Shown one piece after another: positions 15,841 through 23,117 of a stretch of DNA of 41,221 nucleotides. The first letter of the stretch is position 1, and the number at the start of each line of letters is the position of its first letter. A program made the translations under genes and the position numbers. The notes under the pieces were generated by a model, which worked only from the letters and a program-made list of their open reading frames with translations, was not told where the DNA came from and ran no database searches. The stretch lies in the NCBI GenBank assembly GCA_016179765.1, contig JACPCL010000008.1, positions 1-41,221 of the forward strand, written 5' to 3'. Source of the DNA: Chloroflexota bacterium (GTDB lineage: Bacteria; Chloroflexota; Dehalococcoidia; Lucifugimonadales; JACPCL1).

Positions 15841-16134
15841 ATGATTACCGTCCTTGTTCACCACTACGTGATTCCCCAGATGACCAAGCAGGCCGAGGCC
15901 CTTATCAAAGAGAATGGACGGGTTATGCGTAGCTTCCCCGGCTTCGTCAGTCGCCAGACCCTGTATGCCCAGAACGACCCCAATCAGATTACCACGGTGA
16001 CCGTCTGGCGCAGCATTGAAGCGTACCAGGGGTGGACCAACCGCCCCGATCGCCCTCAACCCCAGCCCAACGCGCCGGCGATGTGGTCCAAGCCCATTGA
16101 GAACACGCTCTTCAACGTGACGGCAGAGGTGTAG
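15841..16134 (+). CDS. ABM-fold (antibiotic biosynthesis monooxygenase-like) protein
   Basis: A 97-residue protein with the dimeric alpha+beta barrel pattern: MITVLVHHYVIP, a helix with AEALIKENGRVMRSFPGFVS, a strand with QITTVTVWRSIEAYQGWTN. Members are heme-free monooxygenases, heme-degrading enzymes or small stress proteins. AGGAG lies six bases before the ATG. It stands alone on the plus strand between minus-strand genes. The exact reaction cannot be given. Confidence 0.75.
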   Translation: MITVLVHHYVIPQMTKQAEALIKENGRVMRSFPGFVSRQTLYAQNDPNQITTVTVWRSIEAYQGWTNRPDRPQPQPNAPAMWSKPIENTLFNVTAEV

Positions 16135-16181
16135 GCGCTCTTCCTGGGACTGAGCTGCAGATGTCTCCTCAGGATAGCCTC

Positions 16182-16448
16182 CTACGCACCGCTCCGCTCC
16201 AAGAGCTTGAGCACGTAGGCGGAGAGCCCGGCAGGCGGCCGCTGGCCTTCCGGCCAGTAGCGAGGGCACCGGTGCTGAGGCACACGTCGTGGGTGCTGGG
16301 TCTTGCTGGGGCACCCTTCCGCGTATCTGCATAAGCTGGCGAAGCAGATGGTGGTGGGTCCTTGGTCCCGGATGCTCCAGCGGCGGGCCAAGCGCCGCCA
16401 TTGGCCTTCGGGAGTGGTATAGTCGTCTGTCTGCCCCTGGGGTTTCAT
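16182..16448 (-). CDS. Possible small Cys/His-rich protein
   Basis: An 88-residue open frame with GGGAGG seven bases before its ATG. Four Cys and several His occur in the middle (TTICFASLCRYAEGC, then QHRCPRYW), compatible with a zinc site, and the C-terminus is helical. No known family. It fills an otherwise empty 350-base gap between an ABM protein and an esterase, and the good ribosome site is the main reason to list it. Confidence 0.4.
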   Translation of the reverse strand: MKPQGQTDDYTTPEGQWRRLARRWSIRDQGPTTICFASLCRYAEGCPSKTQHPRRVPQHRCPRYWPEGQRPPAGLSAYVLKLLERSGA

Positions 16449-16484
16449 CGGAACCTCCCTATGTCATAGGGCGCGAGGGAATCC

Positions 16485-17177
16485 TTAGGGCAAGGTCAGC
16501 ACGGGCAACAGCTTGTGTACCCATGGCGCCAAGTCGCGCAGAACCTCGTCGCTGATCTCATGGCCCATGTTGTACTCGTGGTACTCCGGCTTATAGCCCG
16601 CCTCCTCCAGGAAAGCCCTGGAGCGCCGCGCCCGGTCTGGATTGTCCTGGAGGCCGTGGGCAATGAAGACGGGTTGGGCGCGCTGGGCGGGCAGCCGGCT
16701 GCGCACCAGCTCCGGCTCCGCGATGCCCGTGCTCAGGCAGGCGATGCCCGCAAACAGGTCTGGGCGCGCCAGGCCCAGGTTATAGGTCACGGTCCCGCCC
16801 TGGGAAAAACCAATGAGTATAGACTTGCCCGGCGGCGTCTTGTACCGCTCCATCACCTCGCCAAAAAAGGCCCCTAACATACCTTCCACCCGGCGCGCCT
16901 GCTCCTGCTGGGCCTCCGGGGGCCCGCCGTCGTCCCTGGGAGGCCGCCAGGAGTACCCCATCATCCCCTGCCCTATCATCACCGGGACCGGCCCGTTGGG
17001 GCATACGTAGACGTAGCTGTGGGGGTCTATGGAGGGGGCCAGGCTTGCCAGGTCATACATATGCGCTCCGTAGCCGTGCAGCAGAATGACCAGCGGATAG
17101 CTGCGGCTGGGGTCGTACCCCTCAGGGAGGATGGCGACGTACAGCAGGGATTTGCTGGACTGGGGCTGGGCAAGCAT
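16485..17177 (-). CDS. Phospholipase/carboxylesterase-like alpha/beta hydrolase
   Basis: A 230-residue serine hydrolase from the ATG at 17177, which has AAGGAGG just upstream. The longer frame to 17228 lacks this support. Oxyanion segment ILLHGYGAH, nucleophile Ser125 in GFSQGG, acid Asp178 in HGLQDNPD and base His206 in YNMGHEIS form the catalytic set. The family (YpfH/EstB/LypLA-like) hydrolyses short esters or lysophospholipids. No signal peptide, so cytosolic. It is divergent from the MFS gene at 17344. Confidence 0.88.
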   Translation of the reverse strand: MLAQPQSSKSLLYVAILPEGYDPSRSYPLVILLHGYGAHMYDLASLAPSIDPHSYVYVCPNGPVPVMIGQGMMGYSWRPPRDDGGPPEAQQEQARRVEGMLGAFFGEVMERYKTPPGKSILIGFSQGGTVTYNLGLARPDLFAGIACLSTGIAEPELVRSRLPAQRAQPVFIAHGLQDNPDRARRSRAFLEEAGYKPEYHEYNMGHEISDEVLRDLAPWVHKLLPVLTLP

Positions 17178-17292
17178 CTCCCCTCCTTTTTGCTGGGGAC
17201 TTTCCTGAGCGCCTAGAGGATGGCGCAAAGTTTACCACAGGAGTCCTAAAGTTTGCTATCCGTTGCGGCTACACCAACCTGGCCGCAGGGTG

Positions 17293-17298
17293 TACAAT
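17293..17298 (+). promoter_or_regulatory. Candidate -10 box of MFS gene
   Basis: TACAAT preceded directly by TG, 46 bases before the preferred TTG start at 17344. No good -35 is visible. Its position inside the longest open frame argues against the more upstream start codons. Confidence 0.4.
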
Positions 17299-17343
17299 CT
17301 TTGGATGTGCCCACGCTCCCGAAGGCAGGTGTCAGGAGGCCCC

Positions 17344-18648
17344 TTGGTCACAGAGGTCGCGTCGCCACCCCACAGGCGCTTCTTTTACGGCTGGGTCATT
17401 GTGGCGGCCATGTCCGCTGTGGGCGCTCTGAGCATGACCTTCGCCACCCTGAACTTCGGCGTGTTCATTCGCCCCATGGGCGACGAGCTAGGCATTGGCC
17501 GGGCCGTTTTCGGCTGGTGTCAGACCGCGCGCATGGCCGGCAGCGGTCTGACCAGCCCCTGGATCGGCGGCCTCATTGACCGGTTCGGCTCCCGTATCCT
17601 CCTTGCCCTCGCTGCTCTGTCCGCTGGCCTCTCCCTCATAGCTATGGCCCTTATCCAGGCTCCGTGGCAGATGGTGGCTATTTTCGGCGTCATGGGCCTG
17701 ATGGCCCTGGGTGGACCTGCGGGCAACCTGATGACCACCGTGCCTGTAGCCAAGTGGTTTGTGCGCCGGCGGGGGCGGGCCCTTTCGCTGGTGTCTGTGG
17801 GGCCTTTTGTGGGCGGCGTCATCTTTGTTCCGGTGACACAGCTCTTCATTAGCCAGTGGGGATGGCGGGGCGCCTGGATTGCCCTGGCGGCTCTTGGCGC
17901 AGGGCTTATCATCCCCATGGCCCTTATCTTTGTGCGACGCCAGCCCGAGGACATGGGCCTTGCCCCTGACGGTCTACCTTTAGCCTCCTCGGAAGAGGGT
18001 AGCCCCGCAACCCCAAGGCAGGGAAGGCCAGCCCTCAGCTATGAGGAAGCCTCCTGGACACTGGCGCAGGCCCGGCGCTCCCCCGTCTTCTGGCGGTTGA
18101 CCGCCGCCTTTGTGCTGGCGATGTTTGCCCTGGGCGCCATAGGCTTGCACCGTATACCCAACTTCATGGACAAAGGCCTGGACCCAGGGCTGGTGGCCCT
18201 GGCCATGTCCCTGGACGCCGCCGCGGGCGGCGTCAGCACCTTTGCCATGGGGTTCATGGCAGAGCGTATTTCCGCCCGGTTCCTGGGATTTGGTGCCTTT
18301 CTGGTGCTGACGGGAGCCATGGTGCTGACCATTGTGGGCGACACGCCTCTCCTGCTGTTTCTGGCCATGGGCACCTTTGGGGTGGGTGTGGGTGGGATGA
18401 TGCTCCTGCAAAGCTACCTGTGGGCCGAGTACTTCGGCAGGGCCTCTCTGGGCAGAATCCTCGGGTTTGTCACCCCCATCACCCTCATCTTTAGCGGCCT
18501 GGCTGGCCCACTGGCAGGGTACGTCCGCGACAGGACAGGCAGCTACGACCCCATCTGGTGGCCCTCCGTGGGGCTGCTGGTCCTGGCGGCGGCGATCATC
18601 CTCTTCACTCCCAAACCGCGCAAGCCCGGGCCTTCCCTTCAATCCTGA
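17344..18648 (+). CDS. MFS transporter, monocarboxylate/oxalate-formate-like
   Basis: A 434-residue membrane carrier from a TTG with AGGAGG four bases upstream (an ATG at 17305 is the alternative). It begins before FFYGWVIVAAMSAVGA, a start typical of the oxalate:formate and monocarboxylate branch of MFS. Signatures are GGLIDRFGSR in loop 2-3, AKWFVRRRGRALS in the middle of the N-domain and GFMAERISARF in the second half. The hydrophilic centre (LASSEEGSPATPRQGRPA) separates two six-helix bundles. It probably exchanges small carboxylates, but the substrate is not determined. The MmgE/PrpD remnant downstream suggests an older carboxylate-metabolism cluster. Confidence 0.88.
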   Translation: MVTEVASPPHRRFFYGWVIVAAMSAVGALSMTFATLNFGVFIRPMGDELGIGRAVFGWCQTARMAGSGLTSPWIGGLIDRFGSRILLALAALSAGLSLIAMALIQAPWQMVAIFGVMGLMALGGPAGNLMTTVPVAKWFVRRRGRALSLVSVGPFVGGVIFVPVTQLFISQWGWRGAWIALAALGAGLIIPMALIFVRRQPEDMGLAPDGLPLASSEEGSPATPRQGRPALSYEEASWTLAQARRSPVFWRLTAAFVLAMFALGAIGLHRIPNFMDKGLDPGLVALAMSLDAAAGGVSTFAMGFMAERISARFLGFGAFLVLTGAMVLTIVGDTPLLLFLAMGTFGVGVGGMMLLQSYLWAEYFGRASLGRILGFVTPITLIFSGLAGPLAGYVRDRTGSYDPIWWPSVGLLVLAAAIILFTPKPRKPGPSLQS

Positions 18649-18719
18649 ATCTCTCTCTCCTTGTCCCCTACCCTGCCGCTCTATATACTCTCTCCTATCA
18701 CGTCGCCGGAAGGTGCAGT

Positions 18720-18842
18720 ATGGAGCGTCTCACCCAGCAGCTCATCTCCTACGCCGACCTGCCGCCAGAAGTCGTCGCCCACCCCCGGCGCGTCTTTACG
18801 GATTCCATCGGCTGCGCTTTCGGCGGCCCCCAAAAACCATGA
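18720..18842 (+). pseudogene. MmgE/PrpD family N-terminal remnant
   Basis: Forty codons from an ATG with a GGAAGG upstream encode LTQQLISYADLPPEVVAHPR and then VFTDSIGCAFGG. This matches the first helices of MmgE/PrpD proteins (2-methylcitrate dehydratase and relatives, normally about 450 residues). It then stops at TGA and the rest of the gene is missing; 110 bases later the next gene starts. A large deletion is the likely cause. Confidence 0.75.
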
Positions 18843-18951
18843 GAACTACCCCTTCACAAGCCCGCGAGATGCTCCCTTACCTGCATCCTTGTAGGTGGAA
18901 CCACGTTCATCGTTGTCAGGACAGAAGCCGCCTCTAAGGAGGATAAGGCTA

Positions 18952-20007
18952 GTGGCTAGGCTCCATCCGGCTGGGCCAGAGGGAAGCGCCGTTCGCCTCG
19001 CTGACCTATTAGGAGCTTTCTCCCTGGCGAGCGACCTGGCGGCGGGGCTACACACGGAGCATGGGGCGCGCTCCTGCTACATTGGCATGCACATCGCCCA
19101 GGAGATGGAGCTTTCTTTAGAGCAACGCACCCATCTGTACTATGCCGAGTTGCTGAAGGACGCTGGCTGCACTACCTGGACCAGCCAGCTAGCCAGCTCC
19201 TGGCTTGTGGACGAACTGGCTGCTAAGCGGGACCTTCAGTTCTTTCGCAATGCGCGCAATCCTTTGGATATCGTCTCATGGCTCATGAGATACATGGCTG
19301 CGGGAGAATCTTTTCCAACGCGGGCCACCCATATGTTGGACTTCCTGGTGAAGGGCCGGGAGTTCATGAGGGAAGGGTTTGAGGGCACCTGCCTGGTGGC
19401 GACACGCATCGCCCAGCGGCTGGGTATGCCCCAGGAGGTCCAGGTCGCGCTAATGCAGGTGTTTGAGCAATGGGATGGCCACGGCATGCCCGCTGGGAGC
19501 AGGAGCGATGCTATCCCCATCATCTCTCGTATTGTGCTCGTAACGAGCTTCCTGGAGGTCTTCCACCGTGTGGAAGGCCGTGAGGGTGCAAAAGACGCGG
19601 CTCTTGCACGGCGTGGTAAAGCCTTTGATCCTTCCGTGGTGGATGCTTTCCTCTCGGTAACACAGGAGGAAAACTTCTGGAGGGGACTGGAGCATGAGAG
19701 GGTGTGGGATACGGTGCGTTCTATGGAACCGGAAGAGTCTCCCCACCGGTACATTGGAGAAGGAAAGCTGACGGATGTAGCCCTAGCCCTGGCCGACTAC
19801 GCCGACCTGAAATCTCCCTTCCTGGCCGGCCGCTCTCGCAGAGTAGCCGATGTAGCGGAACGCATCGCTCGGAGGATGGGACTTGGAAGCCTACAGATAG
19901 CCGCCATCTATCAGGCTGCCTTGGTGCACGACATCGGAATCGTCGCCGTTCCATCCTTCGTACTGAACAAGTCCCGGGACGGCCTCACCGAGGCCGAGCG
20001 AGAATAG
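18952..20007 (+). CDS. HD-GYP/LuxR regulator, N-terminal part (gene split by TAG)
   Basis: From the GTG at 18952 (AAGGAGG nine bases upstream) to an in-frame TAG at 20005: 351 residues. The N-terminal half is an HD-like helical domain in which the metal residues are partly lost (LYYAELLKDAGC) but a second-half HD-GYP-like segment remains (FEQWDGHGMPAG). A second HD-GYP domain begins near 290 and holds His326-Asp327 in ALVHDIGIV. The stop falls inside this domain. Continuation is in the same frame in the next entry. Such proteins are cyclic-dinucleotide-type phosphohydrolases fused to a DNA-binding domain. Alone this fragment lacks half of the second catalytic site. Confidence 0.8.
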   Translation: MARLHPAGPEGSAVRLADLLGAFSLASDLAAGLHTEHGARSCYIGMHIAQEMELSLEQRTHLYYAELLKDAGCTTWTSQLASSWLVDELAAKRDLQFFRNARNPLDIVSWLMRYMAAGESFPTRATHMLDFLVKGREFMREGFEGTCLVATRIAQRLGMPQEVQVALMQVFEQWDGHGMPAGSRSDAIPIISRIVLVTSFLEVFHRVEGREGAKDAALARRGKAFDPSVVDAFLSVTQEENFWRGLEHERVWDTVRSMEPEESPHRYIGEGKLTDVALALADYADLKSPFLAGRSRRVADVAERIARRMGLGSLQIAAIYQAALVHDIGIVAVPSFVLNKSRDGLTEAERE

Positions 20008-20556
20008 GTGCGACTCCATCCGTACCACTCGGAGCGCGTCCTTTCCAAAGTCTCCGCTCTGGAGCCCCTTATTCCTCTGGCGGCAGCCCATCACGAGCGG
20101 ATGGATGGCACGGGCTACTACCGTGGGCTTCGGAGCACGCAGATACCGCTGGGGGCACAGGTTATCGCTGTGGCTGACCGCTTTGATGAGCTCACGCACG
20201 TTACGTCCGATGGCCCAGCCCGTGAGGTGGAGCAGGCCCTCAGCGTTATGCGCCAAGAGAGGGGAAGCAGGCTCTCTGCCGATGTTTTCCAGGTTCTGAT
20301 GGAGGACCTGAGTGGGATAGAGCGCACCCTCCGGACAAGGACCCGCCGGCAGGAGGGGCCTGCTGGGTTGACGGAACGGGAGGTAGAGGTGCTCCGTCTG
20401 GCGGCTAAGGGCCTCAATAGGCGTCAAGTAGCCGTGGCCCTGTTTGTGAGCGAAGGAACCGTACGGTCGCACTTGGAGCATATCTACAGCAAAATTGGCG
20501 TCTCCAACCGGTCTGCCGCCACCCTCTTCGCCATAGAACACGACTTGCTACGCTAG
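20008..20556 (+). CDS. HD-GYP/LuxR regulator, C-terminal part
   Basis: Directly follows the TAG in the same frame and could restart at the GTG that comes next. It begins RLHPYHSERVLSKVSALEPL, the expected continuation of an HD-GYP domain, with AAHHERMDGTGYYRGL carrying the second-half metal site. After a linker, residues of about 118-180 form a LuxR-type helix-turn-helix (LTEREVEVLRLAAKG, then VAVALFVSEGTVRSHLEHIY). Conservation on both sides of the stop implies a recent nonsense mutation, a sequencing error, or tolerated readthrough. No ribosome site is seen, so independent translation is doubtful. Confidence 0.75.
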   Translation: MRLHPYHSERVLSKVSALEPLIPLAAAHHERMDGTGYYRGLRSTQIPLGAQVIAVADRFDELTHVTSDGPAREVEQALSVMRQERGSRLSADVFQVLMEDLSGIERTLRTRTRRQEGPAGLTEREVEVLRLAAKGLNRRQVAVALFVSEGTVRSHLEHIYSKIGVSNRSAATLFAIEHDLLR

Positions 20557-20674
20557 TCCAGCGCCTCTTGCAAGAAGCCGTCCACCCTCAGAACGTTTCC
20601 TGCCCTGGCTTCAGCAACAGACCTTCCCTTTTGCTACGAAGAGTCGGCCTCTAGGAATGGCTGACCCCCCTAAA

Positions 20675-20692
20675 ATCTGACGTTTGTCAGAT
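20675..20692. promoter_or_regulatory. Operator-like dyad upstream of osmC-type gene
   Basis: ATCTGAC (20675-20681) and GTCAGAT (20686-20692) around GTTT, a perfect 7-base inverted repeat 55 bases before the OsmC start. Placement fits a regulator site; no -10/-35 pair could be assigned with confidence. Confidence 0.35.
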
Positions 20693-20747
20693 GAAGAGAG
20701 GCTGTTCCTCATTGAAAATGAAGACACTTTCAAAAGGAGGCGCCACA

Positions 20748-21320
20748 ATGGCAACGGCAACGGTCGTCAATGGAGTGAGCATCCAGGGGTTACAAGACAT
20801 GGTGGGCATGGTGAAGGCACAGCCCCAAGTCGCCAAGGCTGCGTTCTCTGCCACCACTATCTGGAAAGGTGGCTTCCATAACGAGGCCATCGTCAAGACC
20901 TTCTCCCTGGGCGGAGCCAGGAACGACACATCCCGCAAAAAGGCGTTCACCATAGTAGGAGACCATCCCCAGGAGCTCCTGGGGGCCGATAAGGGGCCCT
21001 CCTCGGTGGAGTTGCTCCTTGCCGCCCTGGGGCATTGCCTGGCTTCAGGTTGGGCGACCTATGGCGCCCACATGGGTATTCCCATTGAAGGGGTCCGTGT
21101 GGAGGTGGATGGTGATATTGACCTTCAGGGCATGCTGGCACTGCCGGAGCCGGGGGTGGTGCCTCCCGGTTTTCAGGACATCCGGGCGACGTACTATGTC
21201 AAGAGCCAGGCGCCAAAGGAGCAGCTGGAGCAGCTGGCCAAAATGTCGGAGGACCTCTCGCCTACTCGCCACTCCTTGAGGGCGGTCAAATTCTCCTCCC
21301 ACCTGGTCGTGGAAAGATAA
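20748..21320 (+). CDS. OsmC family protein
   Basis: A 190-residue protein from the ATG at 20748, which has AAGGAGG about eight bases upstream; the frame extends 19 codons further but without support. The OsmC/Ohr fold is shown by the strand FTIVGDHPQELLGADKGPSS, the helix VELLLAALGHCLASG with Cys97, and the strand VRVEVDGDIDLQGML. The usual second Cys of peroxide-reducing members is absent (the equivalent part reads LSPTRHSLR), so peroxidase activity of the Ohr type is doubtful. It lies alone, followed by a long GC-rich hairpin. Confidence 0.88.
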   Translation: MATATVVNGVSIQGLQDMVGMVKAQPQVAKAAFSATTIWKGGFHNEAIVKTFSLGGARNDTSRKKAFTIVGDHPQELLGADKGPSSVELLLAALGHCLASGWATYGAHMGIPIEGVRVEVDGDIDLQGMLALPEPGVVPPGFQDIRATYYVKSQAPKEQLEQLAKMSEDLSPTRHSLRAVKFSSHLVVER

Positions 21321-21398
21321 CGAGTGAATACCTCCCGTGAGTTGGCGCGCGGACTCACACCAGTGTTGGACGAGACGGGTGTGAATCGGATGCCAGAA

Positions 21399-21433
21399 GG
21401 GGCCTGGGGCGGCGCTGAACCGCCCCAGGCCCC
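21399..21433 (+). terminator. GC-rich hairpin after the OsmC gene
   Basis: Perfect 14-base inverted repeat GGGGCCTGGGGCGG and CCGCCCCAGGCCCC with a 7-base loop, 79 bases after the stop. No T-tract follows, so it is a terminator-like structure rather than a textbook intrinsic terminator. Confidence 0.55.
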
Positions 21434-21472
21434 AACTCATTCAGGTTTGCGCACAAGCGGCCCCACCTAGCA

Positions 21473-21593
21473 GGGTGCTGAAAAACACCCACAAACCCCC
21501 TTAAGAGGGTTCAAGGTTTCCCTCATACATCAAGGAAACCCCAGAGGGGCTTCCCTCTCCGGGGATTGATTTGTATCTGGGGGACACCCCCAG
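21473..21593. repeat. Cluster of short hairpins (non-coding)
   Basis: Consecutive small palindromes fill this gap between OsmC and GrpB: GGGTG/CACCC around an A-rich loop (about 21474-21490), GGTTTCC/GGAAACC (about 21514-21540), a GAGGG/CCCTC hairpin (about 21544-21558), and CTGGGGG-ACA-CCCCCAG (21577-21593). No open frame is supported. Similar 'GGGACACCCCC' ends recur at 29953-29967, so these look like dispersed repeat units. Confidence 0.55.
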
Positions 21594-21634
21594 TGTCCAC
21601 GAAGCTTCCAAACGAGCCGGCGGCAATAGAGGCT

Positions 21635-22180
21635 TTATTGCCCCATCGTCTTCCGCAGCGCCTCTTCCACAAAGGCGGTCTTGCCCCCGGTGTAAGCCTC
21701 CCGGTCGTTGCGATAGCGCTGGGCCAGATATTGTTTGAGCGCTGCATAGGCCCAAGCTGCTTCGGGGTTGGCACGCAGATAGTCGCGGAAGGCCAGGTGG
21801 CGAGCCAGCTCCAGGCTGTCCCGGGCGCACGCATAGAGGTGGTGCTCGGGCCATACCCCATGCCTGCCATCCTTCGGCGTCATCTCGTCGGAGCGGGCGA
21901 AGGCCTCCCGCCCGGGTACGCCCAGGTCCCCCTGATACAGGTAGCCGAGGCCGAAGAGGCGCTGGATGACCAAAGGCAGCAGCTCCGGGGAAGGGATAAC
22001 CACATCCAGGTCAAGGATGGGCTTGGCCGGCAGGCCAGGCACCGCCGTGCTGCCCACATGCTCAACCTCCAGCGCCAACTCGCCCAAGGCCAAGCAGAGG
22101 GTCTGGCGCAACTCACTGAACTGCCCAGGCCACGCGGGGTCATAGGGCGCGATGATGACGGGCTTGGGGCTTGCCATCAT
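21635..22180 (-). CDS. GrpB family protein (nucleotidyltransferase-like)
   Basis: A 181-residue member of the GrpB/UPF0157 family, which has a nucleotidyltransferase-like fold. Signatures are IAPYDPAWPGQFSELRQTL near the start and the highly typical VEHVGSTAVPGLPAKPILDL, followed by DVVI with acidic residues. HHLYACARDS near residue 114 and the FRDYLRANPEAA helix complete the pattern. The start is 9 bases after the stop of the selenoprotein gene, so both are one transcript. In vivo substrate unknown. Confidence 0.9.
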   Translation of the reverse strand: MMASPKPVIIAPYDPAWPGQFSELRQTLCLALGELALEVEHVGSTAVPGLPAKPILDLDVVIPSPELLPLVIQRLFGLGYLYQGDLGVPGREAFARSDEMTPKDGRHGVWPEHHLYACARDSLELARHLAFRDYLRANPEAAWAYAALKQYLAQRYRNDREAYTGGKTAFVEEALRKTMGQ

Positions 22181-22189
22181 AGAGTGAGG

Positions 22190-22462
22190 CTAGCGGGTAA
22201 CGGTGTGGGAGTCCTTCCACTCCATGAGCTTCTCCGTCACCTCCCGCGCTTCCGGCCAGTGGTGGGGGTTGTGGCTGTGCTCCAGCACCAGCTCATCGTT
22301 GAAGTAGACATGGAACCTGCCATGTCCAGACGGCACCAGCTTGCAGCTCCCGATGTAGTCCCCGTGGTGGGTAAGGATTTCGCCCGCTATCCAAGCGGCG
22401 CGCAGTCCCTCCCCTCAAGTGTGGCAGTACTCAATGGTGATGTCCAGCTTGTCCTTCGCCAT
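22190..22462 (-). CDS. SelW-like (Rdx family) selenoprotein with in-frame TGA
   Basis: Ninety codons from the ATG at 22462 (GGGAGG seven bases upstream) to TAG at 22190, interrupted only by an in-frame TGA at 22415-22417. The protein reads LDITIEYCHT, then TGA as Sec16, then GEGLRAAWIAGEIL, giving the redox motif CxxU (Cys13-Sec16) at the place where thioredoxin-fold Rdx proteins have CxxC or CxxU. Downstream the family pattern continues (LVPSGHGRFHVYFNDELVLE, then WPEAREVTEKLMEW), so reading through the TGA restores a complete domain. It probably acts as a small thiol/selenol oxidoreductase in the cytosol. grpB follows 9 bases downstream. The alternative, a nonsense mutation exactly at the Sec position, is much less likely. 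Confidence 0.85.
22381..22417 (-). promoter_or_regulatory. Candidate bacterial SECIS element
   Basis: After the TGA (22417-22415) the mRNA can form CGC-(bulged G)-CCGCT, loop TGGAT, AGCGG-GCG (22402-22381): eight base pairs with one bulge. The loop starts 22 bases after the TGA and its second base is G. This meets the known bacterial SECIS rules: apical loop 16-37 bases from UGA and a G among the first two loop bases. Confidence 0.7.
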
Positions 22463-22557
22463 GGGACGCCTCCCTTCCCCCGTGACATATAGTTTAGCGG
22501 ATTGCATCAACCAGATGAAATGAGTCATCCGATACCAGGAACCTGATCACTGCGTTG

Positions 22558-22791
22558 TCAGGCTCGCCGCCTTCCATACTGACCATGAGCCCACTGACGC
22601 ACCTGCCTTTGAGTCACTTCAGTATCTTTGTGAATTGTATCGTGATGGTTGGGGCATACAGCTATGAGGTTTTCTTCATCCCTAGAATTAGAAGGGTTCA
22701 TATCTATGTGGTGAACATGAAGTCGTCCACGAAAAGGACAACCTGGATATTGACATCGTCCACTAGCACGATTCAACACCTTTTGACGCAA
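22558..22791 (-). CDS. HNH endonuclease domain protein, possibly 5'-truncated
   Basis: A 77-residue frame beginning at TTG. It shows the zinc and catalytic pattern GRCQYPGCPFRGRLHVHHID, then ENLIAVCPNHHDTIH, a complete HNH core. The frame continues upstream with plausible sequence (WNERQQVPPALR) up to a TGA near 22856, but has no ATG or GTG there. Either the TTG is the true start or the 5' end has been lost. HNH proteins nick or cut DNA and are common in mobile and defence settings. The surrounding 22500-22900 sequence is lower in GC than the chromosome average. Confidence 0.7.
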   Translation of the reverse strand: MRQKVLNRASGRCQYPGCPFRGRLHVHHIDMNPSNSRDEENLIAVCPNHHDTIHKDTEVTQRQVRQWAHGQYGRRRA

Positions 22792-22894
22792 GGCGGGAGG
22801 AACTTGCTGTCGTTCATTCCACCGTTCCCCCCTTTGCCACCCCCAGAGAACAACTCAGCAATAGACTCAAAACCCGTCCTAATTCCAGAAGTGA

Positions 22895-23071
22895 TTAGTA
22901 CGCGATAATTGGGAACCTGACCAAAGCAAAGACATTGACAGCCACAATAGCCAGGAAGGCCAACCAGAACCAAATGCCGTACTTGCCTGCTGCCGTTGCC
23001 AGGTAAGCATACGTAATGATCAGCACAAATATGAGAATGAACCCCAAAAACGCCTTGTGTTCACGTTTCAT
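22895..23071 (-). CDS. Small membrane protein, two predicted helices
   Basis: A 58-residue frame starting MKREHKAFLGFILIFVLIIT. It has two hydrophobic stretches (about 8-25 and 32-50) joined by a short Lys/Tyr loop, and ends VRFPIIAY. The basic N-terminus suggests it faces the cytosol. It begins 13 bases beyond the long hairpin that follows dapA on the same strand, so it depends on readthrough or on a promoter within that hairpin region. No family is recognised; the clean amphipathic layout argues for a real gene. Confidence 0.6.
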   Translation of the reverse strand: MKREHKAFLGFILIFVLIITYAYLATAAGKYGIWFWLAFLAIVAVNVFALVRFPIIAY

Positions 23072-23083
23072 TCCACGCTCTCA

Positions 23084-23117
23084 AACCACAAAGGGGCCGC
23101 GCAGCCCCTTTGTGGTT
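23084..23117 (-). terminator. Strong hairpin at the dapA stop codon
   Basis: AACCACAAAGGGGC (23084-23097) and GCCCCTTTGTGGTT (23104-23117), a perfect 14-bp stem with loop CGCGCA. The dapA stop codon lies on its edge. In the dapA direction it is followed by TTTGAG, so it probably ends most dapA transcripts. Confidence 0.7.

Noticed and set aside
20005-20007. TAG as pyrrolysine codon
   Set aside because: No PylTSBCD genes or methylamine methyltransferases are seen, and the position normally holds a non-catalytic residue of HD-GYP proteins.
22558-22973. 66-codon frame ending CVKRC upstream of the HNH gene
   Set aside because: It overlaps both the HNH core frame and the small membrane gene and shows no family-like sequence.
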